Of a stretch of 64,000 nt of DNA, positions 22,965 through 34,300 are shown in pieces (the first letter of the stretch is position 1; each line of letters starts with the position of its first letter). A model generated the notes under the pieces. That model did no database searches. It was not told the origin of the DNA and saw nothing but the letters and a program-made list of their open reading frames with translations. This DNA is from Puffinus mauretanicus (lineage: Eukaryota; Chordata; Aves; Procellariiformes; Procellariidae), in the NCBI GenBank assembly GCA_023333565.1, contig JAJKFH010001934.1, positions 1 through 64,000 on the forward strand. The letters run 5' to 3'. A program made the position numbers and the translations under genes.

Positions 22965-23100
22965 CGCTGATTGGCTCCGGCGCGCCATTGACGTCACAGC
23001 GGGGAGAACGGGGCTGGGGGGGGGCGCGGCGGTGAGTCACCCCCCCCTCACGCCCCCCCAGCCCCCCCCACCCCCCGGCGGGGCTCGGTCACTATAACAC
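22965..23100 (+). promoter_or_regulatory. GPR3 promoter: inverted CCAAT, CRE, AP-1-like site and TATA-like box
   Basis: In order on the + strand: GATTGG (inverted CCAAT) near 22,970; the palindromic full CRE TGACGTCA at 22,989-22,996; TGAGTCA at 23,033-23,039; and TATAA at 23,093-23,097. They are followed by a GC-rich exon that ends at a consensus donor (GCAG, GTGAGT at 23,175). Spacing from the TATA-like box suggests transcription starts near 23,120. The whole interval is CpG-rich. Confidence 0.6.
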
Positions 23101-23119
23101 GGCGGCGCCCATGGCAGCG

Positions 23120-23174
23120 GGCCCCCAGCCGGGGAGCCCAGCGCAGCCCGGGCCGCGGCCGAGCATCCCGGCAG
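23120..23174 (+). other. GPR3: GPR3 5' untranslated exon 1 (start approximate)
   Basis: The donor GCAG, GTGAGTGCC at 23,175 pairs with the acceptor GCTCTGGCAG ending at 23,860, 16 bp before the GPR3 start codon. GPR3 genes usually have a non-coding first exon and the whole coding region in exon 2, which fits. The 5' boundary is estimated from the TATA-like box. An ATG at 23,111 would open a short upstream ORF only if transcription starts further upstream. Confidence 0.55.
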
Positions 23175-23876
23175 GTGAGTGCCCGGCACCGGGGCGGGGG
23201 GTGCACGGATACCGGGGGGGAGTGCACAGACACCGGGAGGGGGGACACGGACACCGGGAGGAGGGGATGAGCCCGCTTGGACAAAGCGCAATGCTATGGG
23301 TAGGAGGGCGAGGGGCAGCCGTGCCCCGGGAGGGGCTGATCCCCAAGGTAAGGGGGGGATCCCCCCCGGTTGGGGGGCGCATGGCGGGGCCGGGAGGGCT
23401 CCTTTCCCACCACCATCCCCCCGCCGGGGTCGGGTCGGGGTCCCGGTCGCGGGTAAGCGGGGCTGCCCCCTTCACCTGCTGCTGGGGATCCCCTAAGTGT
23501 TGCCCCGAAGCCCTGGGGGGGTGGGGGGGGTGAGCCGGGGCCGGTCCTGCTCCCCTGTATTTATCCATTAAAATCACGCAGAGCACAACCCCCCCAGCAG
23601 CTAACGCAGGCAGGAGCAGGCCGAGCGGGGGTCCCCTCCCCCCGCCTTTATTCACATATTTATTTTTCTTTGCTTCAAAAAGAATTAAAACCAAACCACC
23701 TCATCCAGAAAAATCCCCTTGGCGCCAAGAGCGAGCATCCCCCCCTCCCAGAGACAACTTTTGGGGGGGGAGACAGGACTGTCCCTGGCTGGGTGACACA
23801 GGGACAGCTCGGGTGGGTCCCTGCTGTGGGCAGCGGGTGCTGAGGGGGCTGCTCTGGCAGGTCAGCCTCCGCCAGC

Positions 23877-24863
23877 ATGATGGAGGAAGGGCCCCCCAAC
23901 TCCAGCGAAGGCCAGCAAGGCTGGTTCGCGGCCAGGAACGGCAGCAGCAGCTCCTTGAACCTGGAGTCTGTGGTGCAACCCCTCGCCTTGAACCCATGGG
24001 ACGTCGTCCTCTGCATCTCCGGGACCATTATCTCCTGCGAGAACGCCATCGTGGTGGTGGTCATCTTCTACACCCCGGCTTTCCGGGCTCCTATGTTTCT
24101 CCTCATCGGTAGCTTGGCCACAGCCGACCTCCTGGCCGGTTTGGGGTTGATCCTGCATTTTGCCTTTGTCTACTTCATCCCGTCGGAGGCGGTCAGCCTG
24201 CTCACGGTGGGGCTCCTGGTCACCTCCTTCACGGCCAGCGTCAGCAGCTTGCTGACCATCACCATCGACCGCTACCTGTCCCTCTACAACGCCCTGACCT
24301 ACTACTCGGAGAGGACGGTCACCAGGACTTACATCATGTTGATCCTCACCTGGGGAGCCTCCATCTGCTACGGGCTCCTGCCCATCATGGGCTGGAACTG
24401 CCTGAAGGACCCCTCCGCCTGCAGCATCGTCAAACCCCTGACGAAGAACCACCTCATCATCCTCTCCGTCTCCTTCTTCATGGTCTTTGCGGTGATGCTC
24501 CAGCTCTACGTGCAGATCTGTAAGATCGTCTGCCGGCACGCCCACCAGATCGCCGTCCAGAGACATTTCCTGGCCAGTTCCCACTACGTCACCACCCGAA
24601 AAGGCATCGCCACCTTGGCCGTCATCCTGGGCACCTTCGCTTCGTGCTGGCTGCCCTTCGCCATTTACTGTCTCCTGGGGGATTACAGCTACCCGGCCCT
24701 CTACACCTACGTCACCCTCCTCCCCGCCACCTACAACTCCATGATCAACCCCGTCATTTACGCCTTCAGGAACCAGGAGATCCAGAAAGTGCTGTGGACC
24801 GTGTGCTGCGGGTGCTTCTCCTCCGCCATGCCCTTCCGCTCCCGCTCCCCCAGTGACGTCTGA
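23877..24863 (+). CDS. GPR3: GPR3, constitutively active Gs-coupled receptor
   Basis: A single-exon frame encodes 328 residues with seven membrane segments. The start is the first of two adjacent ATGs (23877 and 23880); both fit. N-glycosylation motifs NSS (residue 8) and NGS (21) lie in the N-terminus. Class A landmarks are DRY at 131-133, CWLP at 257-260 and NPVIY at 291-295. The segments KAWDVVLCISGT-like (PWDVVLCISGT), SLATADLLAGLG, YLSLYNALTYYSERT and the tail PFRSRSPSDV identify the GPR3/GPR6/GPR12 group. Mammalian GPR3 ends in the same RSRSPSDV, and the gene lies between CD164L2 and WASF2 as in human. GPR3 keeps adenylyl cyclase active without added ligand, which maintains meiotic arrest in oocytes and acts in neurons and fat. 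Cys pairs near the tail (CCGC) may be palmitoylated. Confidence 0.96.
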   Translation: MMEEGPPNSSEGQQGWFAARNGSSSSLNLESVVQPLALNPWDVVLCISGTIISCENAIVVVVIFYTPAFRAPMFLLIGSLATADLLAGLGLILHFAFVYFIPSEAVSLLTVGLLVTSFTASVSSLLTITIDRYLSLYNALTYYSERTVTRTYIMLILTWGASICYGLLPIMGWNCLKDPSACSIVKPLTKNHLIILSVSFFMVFAVMLQLYVQICKIVCRHAHQIAVQRHFLASSHYVTTRKGIATLAVILGTFASCWLPFAIYCLLGDYSYPALYTYVTLLPATYNSMINPVIYAFRNQEIQKVLWTVCCGCFSSAMPFRSRSPSDV

Positions 24864-25710
24864 CGTGTCCCCGCTCCCCGGCCTCTCCGCACCTTTCACT
24901 TGCCGATTGCGGTTGGGGGATTTTCTTCCCCCCCCCCCCCCTTTTCATTCCCGAGCTCTCGGAATCGAGCAGCTCTTCCCAGCCCCGTCCTTTTGGGCAC
25001 AACCCCTTCCCTTCCTCTATTTTTCCACTTTTTGAATTTACAGGAGAGAAAAACATATTTTTTATCCATGATATAATCTATATTTATGCGCGCGCACAAG
25101 AGAGAGGGGGGGGAGATCCTCATATTTTCTTTAAAACTATTTATGATGCTTTATTTTTTTACGGGGGGGCGATACCGGGAGCATTCGCTCCCCTCTTGCT
25201 TTTTTTACAGCCTCGTTATTTACCTCAGATAGCTCAAATATATTTTGTATGTTTGGCGGGGGGAGACTCGCTTGTCGGAGGAGGAGGGACTGAACCCCCC
25301 CCCCCCCTTCTCCCAGCTGTCCATCCATTTATTTCTTATTTTTAAATTATTATTTAATACGATTTTAACGCCGCCGGCCCAGCGCTGGGGCTTGCTGCCC
25401 TCTAGTGCTCGCTGCCTTTGGGCAGAGGGTGCTGCTGGAGGCTCTGCGCCCCCAAACCCAGCAGCTTCGGGGTTCCCTGGGTGCTCCCCCCCCATCACAG
25501 CACCCAGGGCTGCCCCCCCCCCTCTCCCCACCACCAAAGCCTTTCTTTGCACTGGGACTGGATTTGCACATTTTGGGGGGGGGGGATGGATGTGAAGAGG
25601 CCCCTTGGGATGGGGGACCCCACGGTGGGGTGCTGCAGAGCAGGGGTTAGGGTGGGGGGGGGCTGCTTCTTGTTTACAACCATTTTGGGGGGAATAAAAG
25701 CAATTTGTGA
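24864..25710 (+). other. GPR3: GPR3 3' UTR
   Basis: From the GPR3 stop codon to just past AATAAA at 25,693-25,698. The first half is AT-rich (TATTTTTTATCC, ATTTATTTCTTATTTTTAAATTATTATTTAA near 25,330), unlike the GC-rich surroundings, as expected for a 3' UTR with destabilising AU-rich segments. No other gene was recognised within it. Confidence 0.65.
25693..25698 (+). other. Poly(A) signal for GPR3 (AATAAA)
   Basis: GGAATAAAAGCAATTTGTG lies 0.83 kb after the GPR3 stop codon on the same strand, with a GT-rich stretch downstream (GGGTTGGGATGGGGTC). It is the first canonical signal after the gene. Confidence 0.65.
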
Positions 25711-28700
25711 TACGAGGTGCGGCTGTTTGATGCTGGGGAGGGGATGGGTTGGGATGGGGTCTCTTGCAGAGTGGGGGAGAGCAGGTTGAGGTCCCCACTG
25801 CCATCGCCCCGAGTCCAGGCAGGGCCTTCTCCCCGCTCCGTTTCCCCGTGCCCGGTTAAGAAATCCCAAGCGACAGCACTTCCCCCACCCATCACACCCT
25901 GTTAGCAGGAGCTGGCCCCAGGGGAGCGGCACCCAGGGCCCCGGCCATCCTCATCCTCACAGCGGTCCAGCACCCGGCAGGCAGAGGGGCTGCATCCAGC
26001 CTTGTGCCGTTATTGCCACCCCGATGAGGGCAAGGTCACGGGCAGCTGCCTGCACCCCGTGCTCTCCTGGTGAGGGTGGCACAGGAGGGCTCTGCCCAGG
26101 ACCCCTGCGCCGAGGTGCCCGTGCTCGAATACGACCTGGGATGCCCACGCTCTTTGCATGCGGCGCTCATCACAGGGAAGGCAGGGTTAACGATGGCAAA
26201 GCTAATTAGGGCAGCTCAGCCCCTCCGGTAACAGGGCTCTGCGCCCCGAGAGCCCCCCGTGCCCCTTCCCACCCCGGTCTGGGAGCAGCAGGTTTCTTAC
26301 AGGCATTTGTGCATCCGCAGACACGCCGGGATGTGGCAGAGCCCAGGGCTGAAGAACAGCCGGAGCCCGGCTGGGTGCTGCGGCACGGGCGGTGCAGGAT
26401 GAGTGCCGGCCCCCGAAGCTTCACTTCACCTTGGGCTCGGGGACCTGGTGCCAGCCCGGAGGGTTGGTGCTGTTTATTGCAAAGGAAAGAAAAGATTTCC
26501 CCCTGCTTCTTGGCCGAGCTGAGAGGGGTTATGGCAGCAAGCGTCGAGGGGAGATGGGGCTGGGGAGGACCCGCAGATCATCATCTCCTGCTCTCCAGGG
26601 GCTGCGCTCGGCGCTGGGGACAGGATTGGGGAATTTGGGGCTTCCCTTGTTCCCACTCAGGGGGAAAGGAGCAAAGCTCAGGGGCTGGAGACAGCCGTCG
26701 TGCCCCGGGGCTGAGCTGAGGACCCTCCATCCCTCAGCCAGGGGATAATTCCCGAGCCCACCTCCCCCGGCAGTGAAAAATCCTGCAATTCCCAGCCCTG
26801 CTTTATTCACAGGCAGTTTAAACCTGGTTGTTCTTATGTCAGCATTGTACGGCAGCTTCAATAGCTTTTCTCTCCCTTGTGCTTCCCCTGCTGATGTCTT
26901 CAGAGGGAGCAGCCGCAGCCCCTTCGCTTCTGGGCAAGCCCAGCCGGTCCCTCCTGCTCCCTGGGGTCCCTGTCACCTCCCCTGGGGTCCCTGTCACCTC
27001 CCCTGGGGACAGGGTGACACGCCGGGGTTTGCTGCAGGGTGTGCAAGCATGTGGCATAAAGGCAGCACCATGCAGGTCTGCTGGGACCCCCCCCTCAAGC
27101 TCCCACCCATCATGGTGGGCAGTGGGGTGGGCACAGGGCTGCAGCCCCCAGCCCCTGGCAGGGCTGTGCCGGAGCCGATGGGCTTCCCAAATTCATCTGA
27201 GGGGGGATTTACAGGGCTGAGGAGCTGGGGTGAGCCCACAGCGACAGCCTGGCATCAAAAGCCACCGCGACCCAGCGCCATCGCATCACGTCAGGCCAAG
27301 GAGCCGCCTGTGCCTGGCTCCCCCCACGGCCGGCAATTCGGGAACCCTCGTACCCACCACCATGGGTGCCCTGTGTGCTGCTTCCCGGCTGGGAAACAGC
27401 ACCCTTCGGCTCCTACCTGTGTCCGATTCCCCCTGCCAGGATGGATGAGGAAAGCCGAGGCTGAACACGGGGCTGGAGGAAGCCAGGACCCCGACCCTGC
27501 CGTGGTGCTGGTTGCTCTCCTGGCACACCAGCGAGTCCGGAGATGTTCCCGGCTGCTCCAGGCCTTTGGGGGATGGAGCAGGGAGATAAACAGCCTGCAG
27601 CAGGGCCCAGCCTGCTCCCTTTTTTGGTGGAAAAAGTGGATGTATAAAAACCAGTAAAATCCATCTGAGAAGGCGTCCGAGTGCCGAGCAGCCACCCCCA
27701 CGCCGCCAATGTGCAGGAGAGGCTCGGGGCGGGGGGGGACCAACGGCCCAGCTTTAGGGTTAAAATATGAGCTAAGAGGCTGTGAGCAGGATAAAGGCGT
27801 GAGCACGCCATCACCCCAGCTGTGCACGCACATCTGGCGGGCCCAGCTCTCCCCAGGCACCCCCTGCCCAGCACCACAGCACCCAGCAGATGCTGTAAGC
27901 CACAGGCAGCCTCTTGCCTCCAAACCCTGCCTGTGCTGCAGTCAGGGTACGGGGCTCCGGGCAGGTTTTGCTCCCCTTCTCTGCCGCGGGCAGTCCCTGC
28001 CCCGTTGGCAGCAGCGGGGCTCGGCTATGGCTCCAAGCGCCTGCCCTTTGCCACCTTGCCGGGAGCGGGGACACCGGGCAAGAGCGCTGGCAATAACCAC
28101 GGCAAGGCTGGTTCCTGCCAGGCGAGAGCCCTCCCTCTCCTCGCCCTGGTGCCGAAACCAGGGGGGGGGCTTTGCCAGCTTGGAGGATGGAGGGAGGTCA
28201 GTGCTACCCCAAAAACCTCCCACCAGCGCCCTGAACCCCAACTGACCTGTCTGGGGCAGAGCCGAGAGCTGCCCGTCGCCCACACCGCATCCCGGGGACG
28301 GGTCTCTGCCCCCAGCCACGTACTGGGGTGCCGTTATGGGTGCGTCCTGGCAGGCAGCACGAGCCCCGACATCCCCCTTGCACCACCACGGGCGGCCGGG
28401 CTGGGAACGCCGGGCCATGGGGAGGGCTGAGCCGCTCTGGTTATTGGCCTGGGTTACATTTAAATGAGAAACCTCAGCCCTGGCTTGGGGGATTTTGTTT
28501 CCTTGGAAGCAGAAGCAGGCAGGAAATGAAGAAAACACGGCCCCGCTCGTAAGCGTTTTACCAAATGCCGAAGGCAGCGGGAGGCATTTCCCGGTGCGGC
28601 TTGGGCTGCAGAGCATCGTCCCCGGCCACCACCGGAGTCGTGGCTCCGGGAAGCATCGCCCGGCGCTTCCCAGGGAAGAGAGCTTGGCCGAAAGCGCTGC

Positions 28701-31300
28701 TCGGGGTGGGAGAGAGCAAAGAGCAGGGTGGAACGCAGGTCTCTTCTCTAGCACCCAGCAACCTCCCATTTTATTCCTGCGGCAACATCCGATGCAGAAG
28801 GCGGCTTCGTGCTGCGAGCCCTTGGCTGCCTGGCCGGGGTGCAGGGACCCAGGGGTGGCAGCACCCTCTGCTCCCCATCGGCAGCTCCCAGAGGACCAGG
28901 CTCCCACGCTGGCTCGGGGCTGGGGCTTTGTCTAAAACGCCCTGGCCTGGAGACGGCGACGGGGAGCGTAATTTGGCCCTGGCCGCAGCCCCAGCTCCGC
29001 GCTGGCTGCCTTAAGCCCTCCACATGCAGGCGCTGGCCTTTGCGGGAGCGGATGAGCCCAGCGCAGAGCTGCTGCCCTGCCAGACTGCAGAAACTTGAGC
29101 TCCAAATACATAATTCCTCTGGCACCCCGTGGTTATTTGTGAGCTGCTGTGAGCAGATGGAAGAGTTACAGATAAAGCCATCCGCAGCACGGGAGCCGAT
29201 TGCCTTCCCCACACAACCGCGTAGGCAACAGCAAAGGCAGGGAGGAGGGAAAGGAGAAGGAAAAAAAAAAAAAAAAGAGGCAGAAAGAGAGCGAGAGAGA
29301 AGGAGTCAGCCATTTCTACAGGGGCTGAGCTGCCATCTCAGCACACCTACGTGCAAGAAATGGGGACTCTCTGCTGGCAGCGGGCCCTTCCCGGGGAGTT
29401 GGAAGAGGGTAGTGCTCTCCCACCACCCATGGATGCTTGGCTAAGGAAGGCAGCGCGAGTCGGGGGTGACATTGGCAAGGCAGAGCGCTGCCACACACTG
29501 GGAGAGCAGGCTGTTAACGCTGATCAGAGCTGGCAGCGCCTGCACTCGCTTTGGTCCCAGAGGGGGAATTAAGGGAGAGAAGCTGACGTCAGTCATGGAA
29601 AGGACACACAGCCCACTCGTCCAAGGCAGCCGGCAGCATCTTCTGGGTGTTGCTAACACCACCTTGAAGGAGAAAATTAAATAGGTCTTTGGAGACAGGG
29701 GCTCCTGTGAAGCCAGAGCCCGGCCAGCTGTGATCCGGTGCCGAGCCCCGTGGAGGAGACAGACAGGCAAACACATCAAAGGCTGGGGCCAAGGCCAGAG
29801 AGCCAAGGCACAGCAGAGCCCGAGAGACTCTCCCCCAGCTGCAAGCGGCTCCTCCGTAAGAAACTGCTGCTCACAGAAAGGGCTCGGGCTCCGAGAGCAC
29901 CAGCACACGATTAATCTCGCTGCTGGGCTTCTCCTCCCTGCGCTGAGCTAAACCCCGAGCCGGGGAACAGCAGCTCCTCGCTCTCCAGGAGCTCTCCCCG
30001 GCTCTGGGGGTTGCTTGCAGAGGTGGAGGGCGAAGCGTGGGGCCCTGTGATCTCCTTGCTGGGGGCAGGTGGGCTACCCGGGAAGACTTCCCTGTCTGTC
30101 TTTTAGCGGGGTAAACCAGCACGACACTCACCGATACACACCCCCTCCAGTTCCCGAAGATGACTTTCAAGGGCTGGTACCCCAAAAGCGCAGGGCTGTG
30201 TGATGGCAGGTACCCCAAAACCGCAGAGGCACCAAGTTAGCCCTGGCCACAGCCGCACCCATCCAGACAAGGGAGCCGGGGTGCTGGCTGCTCCTCCCGG
30301 CTTCGAGATGGAGCCAAGAGCCGGGCCACGCAGCACCAGGGAGCATGGAAGCCCAAGAGATCCCTCCTTCCCCTGCCCTCCGCGCCCCAGCACGACTAAA
30401 GGGCTTGCTTGTTCAGAAGCTGGCAAGGCCAATTAATCTAATGAGGTTTTGCAGCCAGGGACTATTGTCAGCCAAGAAAGGCACAGCGCTGCAGAGCGAG
30501 CGCACGGGTGTCTCCTAGAAGCCAAGGGAATTTGGCAGAGCAAAGCTCACGGTAAAAGCAGGGACGAGGAGCAGCAGGGACGGATCCTTTTGTCGCTCTC
30601 CACTGAGCGGCAGGAAAAAAAATACACCCGCACAACAGGCTCACGTACCAAGCCCATCAAGGCACCTGAAAACAGGGCCAGGAGCCATCGCTGCCGCGGC
30701 TGGGGCCGGGCAGATTAACTGCGGAAGGGACCTTGAGCAGCTGAAATGGAGGCAAAAAAAAAAGCAGAAGCAGCCCCCTCCCACCCCAGCTGCAGCAGCT
30801 CCGCTCTTGCAAGATGGAGCACGGGCTCATTTCGTATGGCAGGGAGCACACACGGGAGGCTGGTAGCTCCTCCTGGATAGCGCTTCCTTGGCGCCGTTAC
30901 CCACCCCAGGCAGCACTAACTACCACCATCGATAATCCTCAACCCACCTTGGCACGGCTGCGTTTTGGTACTGGAAGAGGCTTCTGCGCCGATGGTGTCT
31001 GCAGGACAGCTTGGGACCCGCTGGCTTTCTTCATCCCTCTGCCCAGGCACCTGCGGACAGGACACAGCCCGCGCACCCGCGACGAAACGCCGAATGCAGC
31101 CAGGCTCCCCAAATTCCACCCCAGCGGCCCTGCGAGAGGCACTACAGGACACGAGCCGCTCTTGGGGCCCCAGCACCTTCCCCCGGGCAGGAGAAGTCCC
31201 ACACAGACAAGTCGCAGCAGCCCCTCTGCCCAGGATCTGCCACTTTGCACGTGCAAAGGACAACACCGCAGCTCCCCAACACATGCCCAGAGTAATACAC
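25711..31300. other. Intergenic region between GPR3 and WASF2; no gene recognised
   Basis: About 5.6 kb with moderate GC content. Open frames up to 321 codons occur on both strands but show no recognisable domain. A short direct repeat is seen near 26,970-27,005 (CCTGGGGTCCCTGTCACCTCC twice) and an A-rich then GA-rich tract at 29,260-29,300. Some of it could be 3' UTR of the flanking genes or regulatory DNA. Confidence 0.5.
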
Positions 31301-31309
31301 GCAGGCACC

Positions 31310-34300
31310 GATTGGATAGAAAGGTTTTATCAAGTTTACAGTTTTAAAAAAGGATCAAAAAAAATTAAGTTGGTTTTTTTTTTTTTTTTTTTTACACGTA
31401 CATTACAAAAAAAATTTGCAATTGGGATCTTCATCCAGGGGTTACTGAGCTGATTATAAAAAAAAAAAAAAAGCAGCAGGAAAGCCTGGCTTACACAGCA
31501 ACCGTCAGGGAAAAGCACAGACAGACATTACACGGGAAAACAGAAGGCAGCGAGTCTGCGCCGGGATGCACAGGTACGGACACAGACCGGGCTCCGCGCC
31601 CCCACCAGCAGCAGCTTTACGCCCGCTGCATCCGTGCACACGAGGCAGCAGAGTCTGGCCATCAGTGTTTATTTTGCAGGGGTAAGAAAACCAAACAAGT
31701 CTACAGTATTTTGCTCATGAGGTTGGGGTTTTTTTTTTCTTTTTTTTTTTTTTTTTCTTTTTTTTTCTAAGCAGAGTTTCACTGCTGAAACTCCTTTGGT
31801 CTGAAGTGAGTAACCCCCTGCACCCTGAGAGTATCTGTCAAACATCGCCCTTCCGACCCCCGGCCCGGCTGGGCCCTTCGAGGGCACTTCCCATCTCTCC
31901 TCCCACCATATCTTCTGCTCAGCAATAAACCCCTAAGATACAAGTGGAATAATTACTCTTATAAATATATTTATATCATGTAGGAAAATAAGGCACTTCA
32001 GGAGGGTTACAGCTCGTCTAATTCTATGACATTCTAATCAGGAAGAAAAATGGGTTAGTTTCTGAAATGAATTAAAATGAATGTTAATACAGTAATAAAA
32101 ACATCGGATCCACTTCCCACTTCAAGGCTTTGTTTGAAAAGGTAGAGAAGAAAGCACACACACCCCCCCCCCGAAATCCAACAGCAACGCAACCTGACCC
32201 GGGGCAGCTGCATCTGCCCCACGCGAGGCCCTGCCAGCCAGCTCCCCGCCGGAGCCCCTCAAGGGCAGGCACTTTCAAAAGAGGCACGTTAAATAAGTTC
32301 ACGGACTGAAAATATATATATCCTTTCCCTGAAACGACGCTCCGCAGAGTTTTTTGGCCATCTGGGACTTCCAGGAGCCCTTTCCCTCGATCTGGTCTGG
32401 TGCTTTGGGTCTGATAAGGAGAGGAGAAAGCAGTGAAGGTCACCGACTGCGGATGAGGCTCCGGGCTGAGCCCAGGGAGCCGGGACCAGGCTTTCCCTGC
32501 GAGCGCGGGAAGGGGGGCGGCGGGGGAAAGGCTGCTGGGAGCAGCAGCCAAGCACTGCGGGCGAGGACACCGGGAGAATGTTTAACCAGGAGCGCGGCGC
32601 TGGGAAGGGGAAGGCAGCGGCGGCCTGCCCAAACTCGCCGTGCGCGGGGAGGGAACGAGCACGCCCCGTGCAAACGGCTCCCGGGATGGGCGAAATGGCT
32701 GCTCCGGCTCTGCGTCTCCGTATGGACACGGGTCGGGCTGAAATGGAAAGACGGGGAGGACCCCAGCTGCCAGCTCTCGCTTTTGGCTTTGTGAAATGCT
32801 TGAGGTTAGCCCGCCGTGCCGTTCAACCCCAGCCTTACGTGGAAAAAGGGGGAGGAAGGAGTACGTTAACACGAAATGACAAAGATGGCAGGGGAGTCCA
32901 GCACAGGCCCTCGGTCTACATGGGGCAGCAGCCCTGCAGTTACAGCACAGCTGCTCTGTCTTGCAAAGGTTGTTTTTGGCACCTCTCCTCTTCCCCTACT
33001 GGTTTAAGAAATATTAAGCTTACTTGGTGGCCCAGTGCTCTGCGATTTTGCAACGATACTCAAAGACGGTCACTTTACACCAGTTGTTTCTCAGGGATCT
33101 CTGTGTGCTAGGCTCATACCACTTCTTTCTGCAGTCAAAGGAGATTTAAAAAAAACCAACCACCCTTCCCTACCTGTCCACAACCCTTCTGTTTAGGATC
33201 CAGCAGTTTTGATTCTCACCTCGGGATGCGAGTTTGAAAGCGGAGGGTGGTTACAGCAGGCTTGCACGGACAAAGCAGCGTCCCTCCCGCTGCCAGGAGG
33301 GCCTTGCAAGCAGGCGAGGCAGTCGGAGGAGCCGACTCCACCCGCGGCCATGCCAGATCGCCCACACAGCATCCTTGTGCAACAGGCAGCGCGTGGGGCA
33401 ACCGTGTCCCGAACGCCCCGAGGCACGGCCCTGCCCGACAGACCATCCATCTGGGTCGCAGAGAATATGGCACTTTTCTGTCTTTCACACGACAGGAATA
33501 CGCGCTCCCCTTTCCCAACAGGGGCCAAGTCTAGTTAAGGCAATTTAAAATTAACCCAGGTTTGGCATTTGCGAGCTCCTCGCTTCCCTGTGTGATAATG
33601 CTGTCAGCCCGGGTTAGCTTAAAGGTCCGTTTTCCCCAGGAACCTGTCTCCGAGAGAAGCCAGAGGAGGATGCTTACAGAAAGAGCAGAAAAACAAGAGG
33701 CAGCGATTCTCCTCTAGCTCCCCTTACCCAGCTTGCAGCAATAATCAGTTTGCATTTCCAAGTCCCTCCACTGCACGATGGCTCACTGGCACTCGAGGGG
33801 TTTGTTCCCTCTTCCAGAACCTGGAACTAGCACTGCTCAGATGTTCCCAGCCCATCAGGATGCCTCACCGTCTACGCCCTTTGCATCCTGCCTAGCAGCC
33901 GATTTGCAGACAAAAATCTGATGGTGTAGCGGTCCAGTAAATCTCTCCTGATTGTGCTCAGGGTCGCGCTGGATCTCAGCTTGATCCACACCCCAGAAAA
34001 GCCCATCCTCCAGGCTATTATCTGCCCTTTCGAAGATTAAAAATGCACGCACACACACACAAGAAATCAGTAAGAACTCAATGGCACAAACTGAAGCCAT
34101 CAATCAAACCCCAAGAAGGATTTTCAGCAACCTGGCAGCCTCGGGCTGGGCCTGGCGTTCTGGGTATCAGCAACATCATTAAACGAGGCAAGCCAGAGAA
34201 GAAAGAACAGGCACAGGCTGGCAAAATACTTTACAACAGGGAAGGCAAAGAGGTTGGAGAGTTGCTCGTAATGGGACACGCAGCTAGTCCCACCCCACAA

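Noticed and set aside
23862..24899. 345-codon minus-strand ORF opposite GPR3
   Set aside because: It is the antisense shadow of the GPR3 coding exon and has no family match.
26773..27657. 294-codon + strand ORF in the GPR3-WASF2 intergenic region
   Set aside because: It has no recognisable domain, and its composition matches the surrounding GC-rich non-coding DNA.
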